From assembly GCA_021776415.1 (NCBI GenBank), contig JAJFFY010000046.1, positions 112,536-176,535 on the forward strand: a DNA stretch of 64,000 bases, in the 5' to 3' direction. The translations under genes and the position numbers were made by a program. Source of the DNA: Hyphococcus sp. Lineage in GTDB: Bacteria > Pseudomonadota > Alphaproteobacteria > Caulobacterales > Parvularculaceae. Of this stretch, positions 14,285 through 22,313 are shown piece after piece; the stretch's first letter is position 1, and each line of letters starts with the position of its first letter. The notes beneath the pieces are model-generated. The model saw only the letters and a program-made list of their open reading frames with translations, was not told where the DNA came from and made no database searches.

Positions 14285-15348
14285 TGATGGAACGTAAGAT
14301 AGAAAACCAGCCGGTGCTGGCCAATGAGGTGTGGATCACCAAGGCGCATAAAGCGGCGGTCATCCTCGCATCGCTCAGCGAGGAAACGGCGAAGGCGATT
14401 GTCAACGATATCAGCGATGCGCATTTGCGCGCCTTCGCCAAAGCATTCAGTGAGTTAAAGTCGGTGCCTCCGCAATTGCTTACGGCGATCGCTCATGAGT
14501 TTGTCGAAGAGGTGCAGGGTGGCGGCGGCTCTTTCGTTGGCGGCATTGAAGAGGCGCGCCGGGTCCTCGGCGCGTTGACCGAAGAAGAGCGCATCAACCG
14601 AATATTGTCGGAGCTTGCCGGCGGCGGTGCGGGCTCGGTGTGGACGCGCATCAATGATATCGACGACAAAATGCTGGCCGATTATGTGCAAACCCAACGC
14701 CTGTCGGTGGCCGCGGCCATCATCACCAAACTCTCGTTTCAGAAAACTGCAGATGTCCTCGCTCAAGCAGAACCTGACTTTTCGCAAAAAGTATTGCTCG
14801 AACTGGCGCGGCGCTCACCACCAGGAAATGCGGTGATCAATGCGATTGCCGAGGCGATCAATGAAGAATTGCTGGCGCCGATCGCCGCCAAGCCGTCGAT
14901 GTCCAATGCTGGCGTGACGGTTGGTGAAATCATCAACTGCCTGCCAGCGGCGAAGCGCGACGCGTTTATGGGCCATCTTTGTGACGTCGATCCGGAAATT
15001 GGCGAGGCCGTCAAAAAAGCAATATTGCTGTTCGAAGATTTGCATCAGCGCCTGCCAGAATCGGGCGTACCAATAATCATGCGCGAGCTGGACCGCGATG
15101 TATTGCTGGCGGCGCTGAAACATGGCGCGAGCAATGCGACCGAAACGGTGGACTTTCTATTCGCCAATATCTCCAAGCGTATGGCCAGTCAGTATCGTGA
15201 AGATATTGAAGAGCTGGACGAGCTCAGCGAGAGCGATGGTGAAATGGCGCAACGCGCTTTCACCTCCGCCGTGCGAGGACAGGTCTCGGCCGGAGAGATC
15301 AAGCTGAACGCGGTTGTCGAAGAGACCGACGTGGCGGAGGCGGAGTAG
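14284..15348 (+). CDS. fliG: Flagellar motor switch protein FliG
   Basis: FliG is the rotor protein on which MotA acts. It has 354 residues, counted from the ATG that overlaps the fliP stop (TGATG, 14282-14286). The N-terminal domain (AHKAAVILASLSEETAKAIV), middle domain (GEIINCLPAAKRDAFMGHL) and C-terminal torque domain (IIMRELDRDVLLAALKHGA, then FLFANISKRMASQYREDIEE) are all visible. The GPV segment that normally follows the last torque helix is replaced by a longer acidic stretch (DELSESDGEMA). Placing fliG after fliP is unusual; it commonly follows fliF. Confidence 0.94.
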   Translation: MMERKIENQPVLANEVWITKAHKAAVILASLSEETAKAIVNDISDAHLRAFAKAFSELKSVPPQLLTAIAHEFVEEVQGGGGSFVGGIEEARRVLGALTEEERINRILSELAGGGAGSVWTRINDIDDKMLADYVQTQRLSVAAAIITKLSFQKTADVLAQAEPDFSQKVLLELARRSPPGNAVINAIAEAINEELLAPIAAKPSMSNAGVTVGEIINCLPAAKRDAFMGHLCDVDPEIGEAVKKAILLFEDLHQRLPESGVPIIMRELDRDVLLAALKHGASNATETVDFLFANISKRMASQYREDIEELDELSESDGEMAQRAFTSAVRGQVSAGEIKLNAVVEETDVAEAE

Positions 15349-15366
15349 CTGCTGCGCAATCTATAG

Positions 15367-16479
15367 TTAAATAACCACCAGCTCGGCATGCAGTGCGCCA
15401 GCGGCTTTTACGGACTTTAAGATGTCTATCAACTCGCGCGGGCCGACGCCGAGCGCGTTCAACCCTTCTATGAGGTCAGACAGAGAAACGCTTTCATCGA
15501 CAATGGCGATCCGGCGTTCGTCGTTCTGATCGATGGTGATGGTTGTGTCGGGCAGGACGATGGTCTCACCGTTGCGCGAAAACGGGTTAGGCTGCGACAC
15601 AATAGGCGTCTCGCGCACGGTAATGGTGAGATTGCCTTGAGTGACGGCAAAGCGCGAGATTTGCACATCCGCCCCGAGGACGACGGTGCCGGATTTCTGA
15701 TCGATGACAATGCGCGCCTTCTGCTCCGGCGCGATGCGGATATTTTCCACTTTGCCGAGCAGATAAACCGCCCGCATTGGCGCGTCGGCGACGTTGAGCT
15801 CAATCGTTCCGGGGTCAAGCATGCGCGCAATCGGCTTTTCAAACGATTTGTTTATCGCGGTTTCAATCCGTGCGGCGGTGGTGAAGTCCGGCGCGCGCAA
15901 GGCAAGGCGTATGGTTTTCATGCTCGCAAAGTCAAACGCAATTTCGCGCTCAACCCGTGCGCCTTGAGGAATTGTGCCGGAGGTTGGCGAGCCGAAGGTG
16001 ACCGCGGCGCCGGCGCCGTCGGCGCTGAAGCCGCTGGCTAGAACCGGGCCTTGCGCCACTGCATAAATCTGGCCGTCACCGGCATTGAGTGGCGTCATAA
16101 TGAGCGTGCCGCCAAGCAGGTTGGTTGCATCGCCAATCGCTGACACAGTAACGTCGATCTGCGATCCGGCGCGTGCATAAGGCGGTAAAGTCGCAGTAAC
16201 GACAACGGCGGCGACATTGCGCGGGCGAAACCGTTCGCCCTGAACATTGATGCCGAGGCGCTCGAGAAGGCTCGACAGCGCTTCTTCTGTATAAGGTGAA
16301 TTGCGTACGCTATCGCCAGTACCGTCGAGGCCGACAATAAGGCCGTAGCCGACCAGGTCGTTGCCGCGAACACCCTCGATATTGACGACGTCTTTGATGC
16401 GGACATCGGCTACGGCAAATTGTATTGGACAAAATGACACGATGAGGATGGCGGCGATTAGTCGGGTGAATTGTTTCAT
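15367..16479 (-). CDS. flgI: Flagellar P-ring protein FlgI
   Basis: FlgI forms the periplasmic P-ring around the rod. From the ATG at 16479 it has 370 residues, with a signal peptide (LIAAILIVSFCPIQFAVA) followed by the invariant VNIEGVRGNDLVGYGLIVGL. Further blocks are LDGTGDSVRNSPYTEEALS, FRPRNVAAVVVTATLPPYA, GGTLIMTPLNAGDGQIYAVA and the C-terminal SLSDLIEGLNALGVGPRELI. It lies 4 bp after flgL in the leftward hook operon and converges on fliG with an 18-bp gap. Its chaperone FlgA is in the other leftward operon. Confidence 0.96.
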   Translation of the reverse strand: MKQFTRLIAAILIVSFCPIQFAVADVRIKDVVNIEGVRGNDLVGYGLIVGLDGTGDSVRNSPYTEEALSSLLERLGINVQGERFRPRNVAAVVVTATLPPYARAGSQIDVTVSAIGDATNLLGGTLIMTPLNAGDGQIYAVAQGPVLASGFSADGAGAAVTFGSPTSGTIPQGARVEREIAFDFASMKTIRLALRAPDFTTAARIETAINKSFEKPIARMLDPGTIELNVADAPMRAVYLLGKVENIRIAPEQKARIVIDQKSGTVVLGADVQISRFAVTQGNLTITVRETPIVSQPNPFSRNGETIVLPDTTITIDQNDERRIAIVDESVSLSDLIEGLNALGVGPRELIDILKSVKAAGALHAELVVI

Positions 16480-16483
16480 AATA

Positions 16484-17485
16484 CTAGCGCAGGAAATTAA
16501 CCAGAGAGAGCCTGCCGATGCGGGCGGTGAGGGTGAAGGACGATTGCAGTTGTGACTCGAGCTGTTGTAATTCGAGTGCGGCTTCAAATGGATCGCGCGT
16601 GGTGCGTTCGTTGAAGATCGATGCAAGGGCTGCCGATTCGGCATCGAGGCTGGCGAGAGCGGTTTGCATACGCTCCTCAACAACACCGATACGCGCGCCG
16701 ATTTGCGTCAGCCGCGCTTCGGCCTCAACCAGACCAATCGCGCCCGTGTTCAAGGTGGCGTCGCGGTCGGTGGATGGCGCGGCTGCTGCTGCGACGACAA
16801 TGGTTGCAAGCCCGCGCAGTAAATCCTTGACCGACTGCTCGTCGGCCTTGGCGCTGTAGTCGATAAGTTCGCCGTCAGAGATTTCAACACGGGCGGCATT
16901 GCCGGCGCCGCCTAAATAGATGTTCGTCGCAAAGCCGCCGGCGGGATCGTTGAAATAAGTATCAAGATCGGTGTCAAACTGCGCGGGAGTTGCGGCGCCC
17001 GAATAGAGCGCGCTGATATCGGCGATCAGGGTTTGCGCATCAGCCAGCGACGCGCTGTCGACGGCGTCGCCTGAGAATAATGCACGGCCTTCAAAACGCT
17101 GGTTGAAGCTCGACATTGTCGCGTTAAGCTCGGCCTTGGCCGCCGTTGCTGTGGTTGCGGTGGTCATCTCGTCGGCGCGGCCAAGCCCATCGAGGAGGGT
17201 TGCGCCGATGCCGTTTGCGCCTTCGGCGGCGCGCCGCAACACGGTCTGCGCGGCGCCGGCGCGGCCAAGTGCGCGCGCGGTTGCGCCCCGGAAGAAGCTG
17301 ACATCTTCAAACGCCTTGCGCAAAAGATGCAGATCGCCCGATGTCGCATCAGCAGCGGATTTTAACGCCGGGTCGTGTCCGGTCACCAGCTCAACCCGGA
17401 GCACTTCGCTGCGCTCTTTGATGTCGGTGATGGCGGTGCTGAGCCGCGTGAACTGAAGAATGGAGGGAAACCCGGAGACATTCAT
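16484..17485 (-). CDS. flgL: Hook-filament junction protein FlgL
   Basis: This 333-residue protein of the flagellin/HAP3 fold has an N-terminal helix (ILQFTRLSTAITDIKERSEV) and, at the other end, the flagellin-like C-terminal helix IFNERTTRDPFEAALELQQL with ARIGRLSLVNFL. The central domain (about 110-260) is variable. FlgL sits between FlgK and the filament. The ATG overlaps the flgK stop (ATGA, 17482-17485), as expected for stoichiometric expression of the two junction proteins. The FlgN-like protein at 536-922 is the likely export chaperone. Confidence 0.9.
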   Translation of the reverse strand: MNVSGFPSILQFTRLSTAITDIKERSEVLRVELVTGHDPALKSAADATSGDLHLLRKAFEDVSFFRGATARALGRAGAAQTVLRRAAEGANGIGATLLDGLGRADEMTTATTATAAKAELNATMSSFNQRFEGRALFSGDAVDSASLADAQTLIADISALYSGAATPAQFDTDLDTYFNDPAGGFATNIYLGGAGNAARVEISDGELIDYSAKADEQSVKDLLRGLATIVVAAAAAPSTDRDATLNTGAIGLVEAEARLTQIGARIGVVEERMQTALASLDAESAALASIFNERTTRDPFEAALELQQLESQLQSSFTLTARIGRLSLVNFLR

Positions 17486-18957
17486 GGCAAGATCTCCATC
17501 AGCCGTTGCAGCATCCGGTCGACCGTTTGGATGACGCGGGCATTGGCGGCAAATGCCTGCTCAATAGTGATGAGGTTTTGCAATTCGCGGTCGGTGTCGA
17601 CGCCGGTCTCGAGTTTTTCAGATTCGGCCAGACTGACCGCCAGGGTTTGCGCGCCCGCAGCTCGTGCAACGGCGGCGGCGCGGCCGGCGCCGGCAAGCGA
17701 GGTGAGTTGCGCGGCCGCCTCAGCGGCGTTGACATCGCGGGAGGTCTGGAGCGCGGCGTTGACGGGGCGTTCGGTGTTGAGGACGCCAATCAGTTCACGA
17801 ACGAAAATATCGGAGCCCGCAACAGCAGGCCCCGCAGCGCCAAGACCATCGCGCAGGCGTGACGCCAGGCCGCCATTGGAGGGATCAACGGCAGCGTTAA
17901 TTTCAATGCGACCGGCAAGGCCGGTGAGCATTGTCGGATCAACAAGGGCGCCGGCGTCGCTAAACAATCCGGGCGCCCCGGGGGCGAGTGTCGGATCAAG
18001 TCCGGGCCCGGAAAATCGTTCCGCCAGATCAAGCGCCACGGCGTCGAGCGCTAACGAGGTCTCTGGGACCAGACTATCGCGGACGTCAAACAGACCGGCC
18101 AAAGCGCCTTCGCGCACGGCCAACGTCGCGGAACCGCCGGGGGTGACGTCGTCGCCGTCAACCGACAATCCAGAGAGCGCGCCAGCGCCGTTATTATATG
18201 TGCTCTGCGGCGTAATTACCGGCGCCGGCGTAAACTCGACCGTGCGCGCCGTTCCGACCAGGAGAAACACGCCCTCCTGGGTCATCAGATCGATCTTGCC
18301 GCTGTTGCGCTGTAGCTCTCGCACCGGAATGCTTTCATTGATGCGGTCAACAACCAGCTGGCGCTGGTCAAGCAGTGCAGAAACATCTGCGCCCGTGCCG
18401 CCGCCGCGACTGATTGCGGTGTTGAGGCGTTCGACCTCCTGCAAGTCGGTGTTGATGGCGCTGACCCGGCGGGAAATCTCAGAATCAGCGTTGCCGCGGA
18501 TGGTTTGAAATTCTGTCGCGATCCGGTTGAGGCTCGATGCCAGATCTTTAGCTGCATTGACCGCGGTTAATTGCGACGCCGCACTGTCGGGCGTATCGGC
18601 GAGCGTTCGGAGCGTTGTTTCGAGCTTTGTAAAGCGCTGAAACAATGCGTTTGGATCATCAATGCCGCCAAGCAGGTCGCCAATTTTCGTAAATGCATTG
18701 GCGCGCGCATCGCTGGCGGCAAATTCTGCATCCGCGCTGCGCCGCTCGAAGGTGACCGCCGGGTTTGTCGCCCGGGCAATGCCGGCAACCGCAACGCCGG
18801 CGCCGGCGCCGCCTACGGCGCGTTCAACGATACTGACATCGCGGCGGTTGAACCCGTCGGTGAGCGCATTGGCAATATTGTTGGACGTAACCCCGGCGCG
18901 CCGCGACGACACCGCGAGCGCGGAAGATGCGTTTGCGAGCGCTTGCGAAAGTGTCAT
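17482..18957 (-). CDS. flgK: Hook-associated protein FlgK (HAP1)
   Basis: The 491-residue protein has the FlgK N-terminal motif VTSNNIANALTDGFNRRDVS (about 25-44) and the conserved ISRRVSAINTDLQEVERLNT coiled coil (about 160-180). The C-terminal hook-type helix LITIEQAFAANARVIQTVDR (about 462-481) closes it. It joins hook to filament. GGAGG lies ahead of the ATG at 18957. It follows flgE by 60 bp and overlaps flgL. The central region is Ala/Gly-rich and poorly conserved, as usual for the family. Confidence 0.94.
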   Translation of the reverse strand: MTLSQALANASSALAVSSRRAGVTSNNIANALTDGFNRRDVSIVERAVGGAGAGVAVAGIARATNPAVTFERRSADAEFAASDARANAFTKIGDLLGGIDDPNALFQRFTKLETTLRTLADTPDSAASQLTAVNAAKDLASSLNRIATEFQTIRGNADSEISRRVSAINTDLQEVERLNTAISRGGGTGADVSALLDQRQLVVDRINESIPVRELQRNSGKIDLMTQEGVFLLVGTARTVEFTPAPVITPQSTYNNGAGALSGLSVDGDDVTPGGSATLAVREGALAGLFDVRDSLVPETSLALDAVALDLAERFSGPGLDPTLAPGAPGLFSDAGALVDPTMLTGLAGRIEINAAVDPSNGGLASRLRDGLGAAGPAVAGSDIFVRELIGVLNTERPVNAALQTSRDVNAAEAAAQLTSLAGAGRAAAVARAAGAQTLAVSLAESEKLETGVDTDRELQNLITIEQAFAANARVIQTVDRMLQRLMEILP

Positions 18958-19017
18958 AGGCGCGCCTCCGTATTGTTAAACGCTAAGCGGGATCACATCA
19001 GGCGCGGAACGCTCGGC

Positions 19018-20322
19018 CTAACGGATGATGTCGGTGGTCTCTTGCAGGATCTCGTCGACCGTCTGAATGATTTTCGCGTTTGAGGAATATGCCCTCTGGG
19101 TCTGGATCAGGTCGGTGAGTTCGTCGGCGATGTCGGTAGTTGATTCCGTCAGTGCAAAGCCGATGGTGGTGCCTACCGGCCCGTCGCCGGCATCCCAAAG
19201 AAAGAAGTCGCCGCTTTCTTGAGAGACTGTAAAGGCCTGATTGCCCACGGCATTGAGGCCTTTGAAGTTCGGCACATTGGCAATCGGGATTTGATAAATG
19301 GTGCGGCGGAAACCGGTGTCGAAAATTGCTTGCAGGAAGCCGCTTTCGTCGATCTCGAGGCTGTTGAGATTGCCGATTGGCGCGCCGTCTTTGGAGATGG
19401 CCAACGGCGCAAAGCTTGCGGACAGTTGAGTTAATGGCGAGGTCTGCCCGGCTGTGCCGACCACGATATCGATTGCGCCACTGGCGGCTGCGATGGATAC
19501 CTCGCCGGTTGCCGCATTATAGGTTGCGCCGGCGGCGGCTGTGACCGTGGCGACCGAGCCGCCACCAGTGGCGCTGGCGTCAAAGGTGACATTGAACGTG
19601 CCGACTGGAACCGCCGGGTTGCCGGCATTGTCAAAGATTTCGACATCCCATTCATTACTGGAACCGGTCGCGGGAACCACCGGTGTGAATACCATATTGA
19701 GAGTTTGCGAGCGGCCAAGACTGTCGAAATATTCAATGGGTAGGTTGAGTGCAGCGCCGCTCGAACCGTTCTGGGTCTCCGACGCCGGCAAATTGAGACC
19801 AAGCTGGATATTGCTTGTGGGCGAGGCGGCAAACTGGTTGAGATTGACCCTGACCGGTTCAAGACCGGCGACGCTGTCGCGCGGTTGTGCGCCGACATTG
19901 CCGGCAGTGTCCGCCGGCCAGCCGAGCAGATGCAGACCGCTCAGCGTGCGAAGGAACCCGCTATCGTCGGTTGAAAACGATCCCGTTGATGTCAACATCA
20001 TCGGCCGGTCGCTGGCCGCTGTCGATAATCCGCTTACGTCGGTTACCGGCAACATGCCGCGTCCGCTGATCGAAATATCCATGGCGTTTGATGTAGTGAT
20101 CAACGCGCCCTGAGCGCCGGCTTCGCGAAAGGTGATCGCGCGCACGCCGCCAGCGGAGAAGTTGCCGCGGGTTTGCGCCAGCACCATATCGGCAAATTCC
20201 GTATCGGCGCGCTTATAGCCAAAGGTCTGGGAATTGGCGATATTATTGGAAATTGTGCCGAGTTTGACGGCGTTGACGGACAACCCCATAACCCCGGCGT
20301 TCAGTGATGACGAAAGACCCAT
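19018..20322 (-). CDS. flgE: Flagellar hook protein FlgE
   Basis: FlgE builds the hook. The 434-residue protein has the N-terminal D0 motif TISNNIANSQTFGYKRADTE, the family segment MDISISGRGMLPV and FlgE-specific central domains (LNLPIEYFDSLGRSQTLNMV). The C-terminal helix is LTDLIQTQRAYSSNAKIIQT. GGAG lies 9 nt before the ATG. The 95-bp upstream gap holds a dyad and a CtrA-like box. The gene is first of the leftward group flgE-flgK-flgL-flgI, while its cap (flgD) and length control (fliK) genes are about 17 kb away. Confidence 0.95.
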   Translation of the reverse strand: MGLSSSLNAGVMGLSVNAVKLGTISNNIANSQTFGYKRADTEFADMVLAQTRGNFSAGGVRAITFREAGAQGALITTSNAMDISISGRGMLPVTDVSGLSTAASDRPMMLTSTGSFSTDDSGFLRTLSGLHLLGWPADTAGNVGAQPRDSVAGLEPVRVNLNQFAASPTSNIQLGLNLPASETQNGSSGAALNLPIEYFDSLGRSQTLNMVFTPVVPATGSSNEWDVEIFDNAGNPAVPVGTFNVTFDASATGGGSVATVTAAAGATYNAATGEVSIAAASGAIDIVVGTAGQTSPLTQLSASFAPLAISKDGAPIGNLNSLEIDESGFLQAIFDTGFRRTIYQIPIANVPNFKGLNAVGNQAFTVSQESGDFFLWDAGDGPVGTTIGFALTESTTDIADELTDLIQTQRAYSSNAKIIQTVDEILQETTDIIR

Positions 20323-20354
20323 GCGACAATCTCCACGCGAATAAAATTACTAAC

Positions 20355-20369
20355 ACTACCATAGGTAGT
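20355..20369. promoter_or_regulatory. 15-bp dyad ACTACC-ATA-GGTAGT upstream of flgE
   Basis: A dyad with 6-bp perfect arms and a 3-nt centre lies 33-47 bp before the flgE ATG. Its right half with centre (CATAGGTAG) recurs twice in the flgJ/fliK intergenic region (1258-1266, 1288-1296). This makes it a candidate operator shared by hook and hook-length genes. Confidence 0.45.
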
Positions 20370-20382
20370 AATCGATTTTAGC

Positions 20383-20397
20383 TTAATGAAGGTCTAA
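20383..20397. promoter_or_regulatory. Degenerate CtrA-type box upstream of flgE
   Basis: TTAA-N7-CTAA, one mismatch from the CtrA consensus, lies about 61-75 bp upstream of the flgE start in the gap after motB. The location is sensible for an early or middle flagellar promoter, but the match is short. Confidence 0.3.
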
Positions 20398-20417
20398 CAA
20401 AGCGCAGAATCTTTGTT

Positions 20418-21236
20418 CTATGGCGTCAATAACGTGATCGCGATGCGCCGGTTCTGCGGCGCATAAGCGTCCGTTGATATGGGTTCTTTGTCGGCTTTGC
20501 CGGTGACTTCTGCGATTTGGCTTTGGGGAATACCGCTCTTGATCAACAGCCGGCGCGCGGCGAGGGCGCGGTCGGCCGACAGCTCCCAGTTGGAATAATT
20601 CTCAGTATTGGCAAAATTATGCGCGTCCGTATGGCCGACAATCGCCATGTCGTTGCTGACGGTAGCCAGCACCGGCGCAATAACTGAAAGCAGATCACGA
20701 AGAATTGTCGATGGCGTCGATGAACCGGCATTATATAATGGCGCGCCGTCAGCATCGATCAGTTCGATGACCAGGCCGTCCAGCGTCATCCGTGTTTGAA
20801 TATGTTTGGCGAGGGCTTCGTTCATGGCCGCGATTTTCTGATCGTTAATCGCGTCTTCTATGGCGCGCAGTTTTTCAGCTTCCGCGGCTTGCGCTTTGTC
20901 GTCGTCAAATTTCCGGGTTTTGGGATATTGGGCGGTGGCGCCGGCGCCGTCCTTGATGAGCGTGTCTTCGGATAACACCGAAGTCCCGTTCAACGCCCCC
21001 TGACCGCCGCCGGAAATTTTGCTGATCGGGATGGAGGGGTTGAAGTAATCGGCCAGACCCTTGCGCTGGTCTTCGGTGGTGGCGTTCAACAGCCACATCA
21101 ACAGGAAGAACGCCATCATCGCGGTCACGAAATCCGCATAGGCGACTTTCCAGGCGCCGCCATGATGACCGGCCGCCGCCGCTTTGCGCTTCTTCTTCAC
21201 GATTATGATCGGCGCGCCGGATTTTGGATCGGTCAT
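20418..21236 (-). CDS. motB: Flagellar stator protein MotB
   Basis: MotB anchors the stator to peptidoglycan. From the ATG at 21236 it has 272 residues. A basic cytoplasmic tail (IIVKKKRKAAAAGHHGG) precedes the single membrane helix YADFVTAMMAFFLLMWLL, in which Asp35 is the proton-binding residue. The plug/linker with DQRKGLADYFNPS follows, then an OmpA-like domain (about 150-270: MAIVGHTDAHNF, NWELSADRALAARRLL, NRRIAITLLTP). Its channel partner motA lies about 11 kb away in another operon. It is divergent from fliM with a 115-bp gap. Confidence 0.95.
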   Translation of the reverse strand: MTDPKSGAPIIIVKKKRKAAAAGHHGGAWKVAYADFVTAMMAFFLLMWLLNATTEDQRKGLADYFNPSIPISKISGGGQGALNGTSVLSEDTLIKDGAGATAQYPKTRKFDDDKAQAAEAEKLRAIEDAINDQKIAAMNEALAKHIQTRMTLDGLVIELIDADGAPLYNAGSSTPSTILRDLLSVIAPVLATVSNDMAIVGHTDAHNFANTENYSNWELSADRALAARRLLIKSGIPQSQIAEVTGKADKEPISTDAYAPQNRRIAITLLTP

Positions 21237-21351
21237 AGATGGCTTCGCTGCTGGGCTGGTCGCCTGTTGGTAGCAAAATAATCTTTCAGCAACTTTTACG
21301 GGATTATAAAATTTGCGACAATTATAAGTAGAGTTTGGGGTTTTCTGATCT

Positions 21352-22311
21352 ATGGCCAAAGTCGACGGAACAATATTGCGGCGCAAGATGAAACGCCGGG
21401 GCGCCAGCGATGGCAGTGCGGCGCATCTTGAACAGATCGCCACGACCCTCGCTAAAGAGATTGCGGCGACGTTCTGCGTTGCGCTGGATGCAAAGATTGA
21501 GGCCGAAAGCCGTGATCCGCAGACTGACGCATTTGGTGAAATTTTACAGGCGTTGGATAAGACGCTGACGCCGTACCAGTTCCATTACCCGTCTGGCGAT
21601 GAGGTCATCATCTATCTTGACCCATCTGCCATGGCTTTGGCGGTGCGGTGGTCGCTGGATGGCGTTGTCGATGAAGAGGAGGAATGCGGTGGCGACGATG
21701 GCCAAGCAGAGGTGGTATTGTCGTCATCGGATGAAATGGATGCGCCGGCGGGCAAGAAAATTTCCATCACCGACCGGCGACTGGCAAAATTGCTTGCAGA
21801 AAAATTTGCGATGGGCGTCTTTGGCAACAACGAGCACCATGGATTGTTCGCCAACACCGCTGCGCTGGAATTTGAGACGCTGGCAGAGAATGGCGAGCAG
21901 CTGGAAATAGGCGAGCCGGATGTGATCGCGCATAATTTCATGTTCGATTTGAATTTGCGCAAGGGCGGCCCGCTGGGCGCTATTGGTTTTGTCGCCGCCG
22001 CAAGTATTCTCCGGCCGCCGCAACAAGAAGACGCCGGCGCAATGGCGGTGGCGCAAGAGGCATGGGCGTTGAAATTGCGTGAGCAGGTGTTGCGCTTGCC
22101 GATCGCGATGAATGTCTGCCTTGCCGGTGAAACGCTTGATGTCAAAACTATTGGCGGCTTTGCGATTGGTCAGACCGTTCCGCTGAAAGGCGCATCACTG
22201 GCGGCGTCGACGTTGGTTCCCGCAGCGCGGAGGACGGGCGCGCCCGTAGCAACCGGCGCCGTCGGCGCGCGCAATGGCGCCAGGACCTTTGAGGCTGGCG
22301 CTGGCGGGTGA
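21352..22311 (+). CDS. fliM: Divergent flagellar motor switch protein FliM
   Basis: This 319-residue protein is recognised as FliM from its C-terminal SpoA domain (about 244-290: REQVLRLPIAMNVCLAGETL ... VKTIGGFAIGQTVPL). A middle domain (about 50-225) includes ITDRRLAKLLAEKFAMGVF and PSAMALAVRWSLDG. It completes the C-ring with FliG and FliN. The N-terminus is basic (ILRRKMKRRGASDG) and lacks the EID-x-L-L motif with which most FliM proteins bind CheY-P; some rhizobial FliM are similarly divergent. It is divergent from motB, away from the other switch genes, and its stop lies 2 bp from the stop of the convergent next gene. Confidence 0.8.
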   Translation: MAKVDGTILRRKMKRRGASDGSAAHLEQIATTLAKEIAATFCVALDAKIEAESRDPQTDAFGEILQALDKTLTPYQFHYPSGDEVIIYLDPSAMALAVRWSLDGVVDEEEECGGDDGQAEVVLSSSDEMDAPAGKKISITDRRLAKLLAEKFAMGVFGNNEHHGLFANTAALEFETLAENGEQLEIGEPDVIAHNFMFDLNLRKGGPLGAIGFVAAASILRPPQQEDAGAMAVAQEAWALKLREQVLRLPIAMNVCLAGETLDVKTIGGFAIGQTVPLKGASLAASTLVPAARRTGAPVATGAVGARNGARTFEAGAGG

Positions 22312-22313
22312 GC

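Noticed and set aside
17375..18508. A 377-codon open frame on the plus strand opposite flgK.
   Set aside because: It is the antisense image of a gene with strong GC bias; composition is Ser/Arg/Pro-rich with no motif, and flgK is certain.
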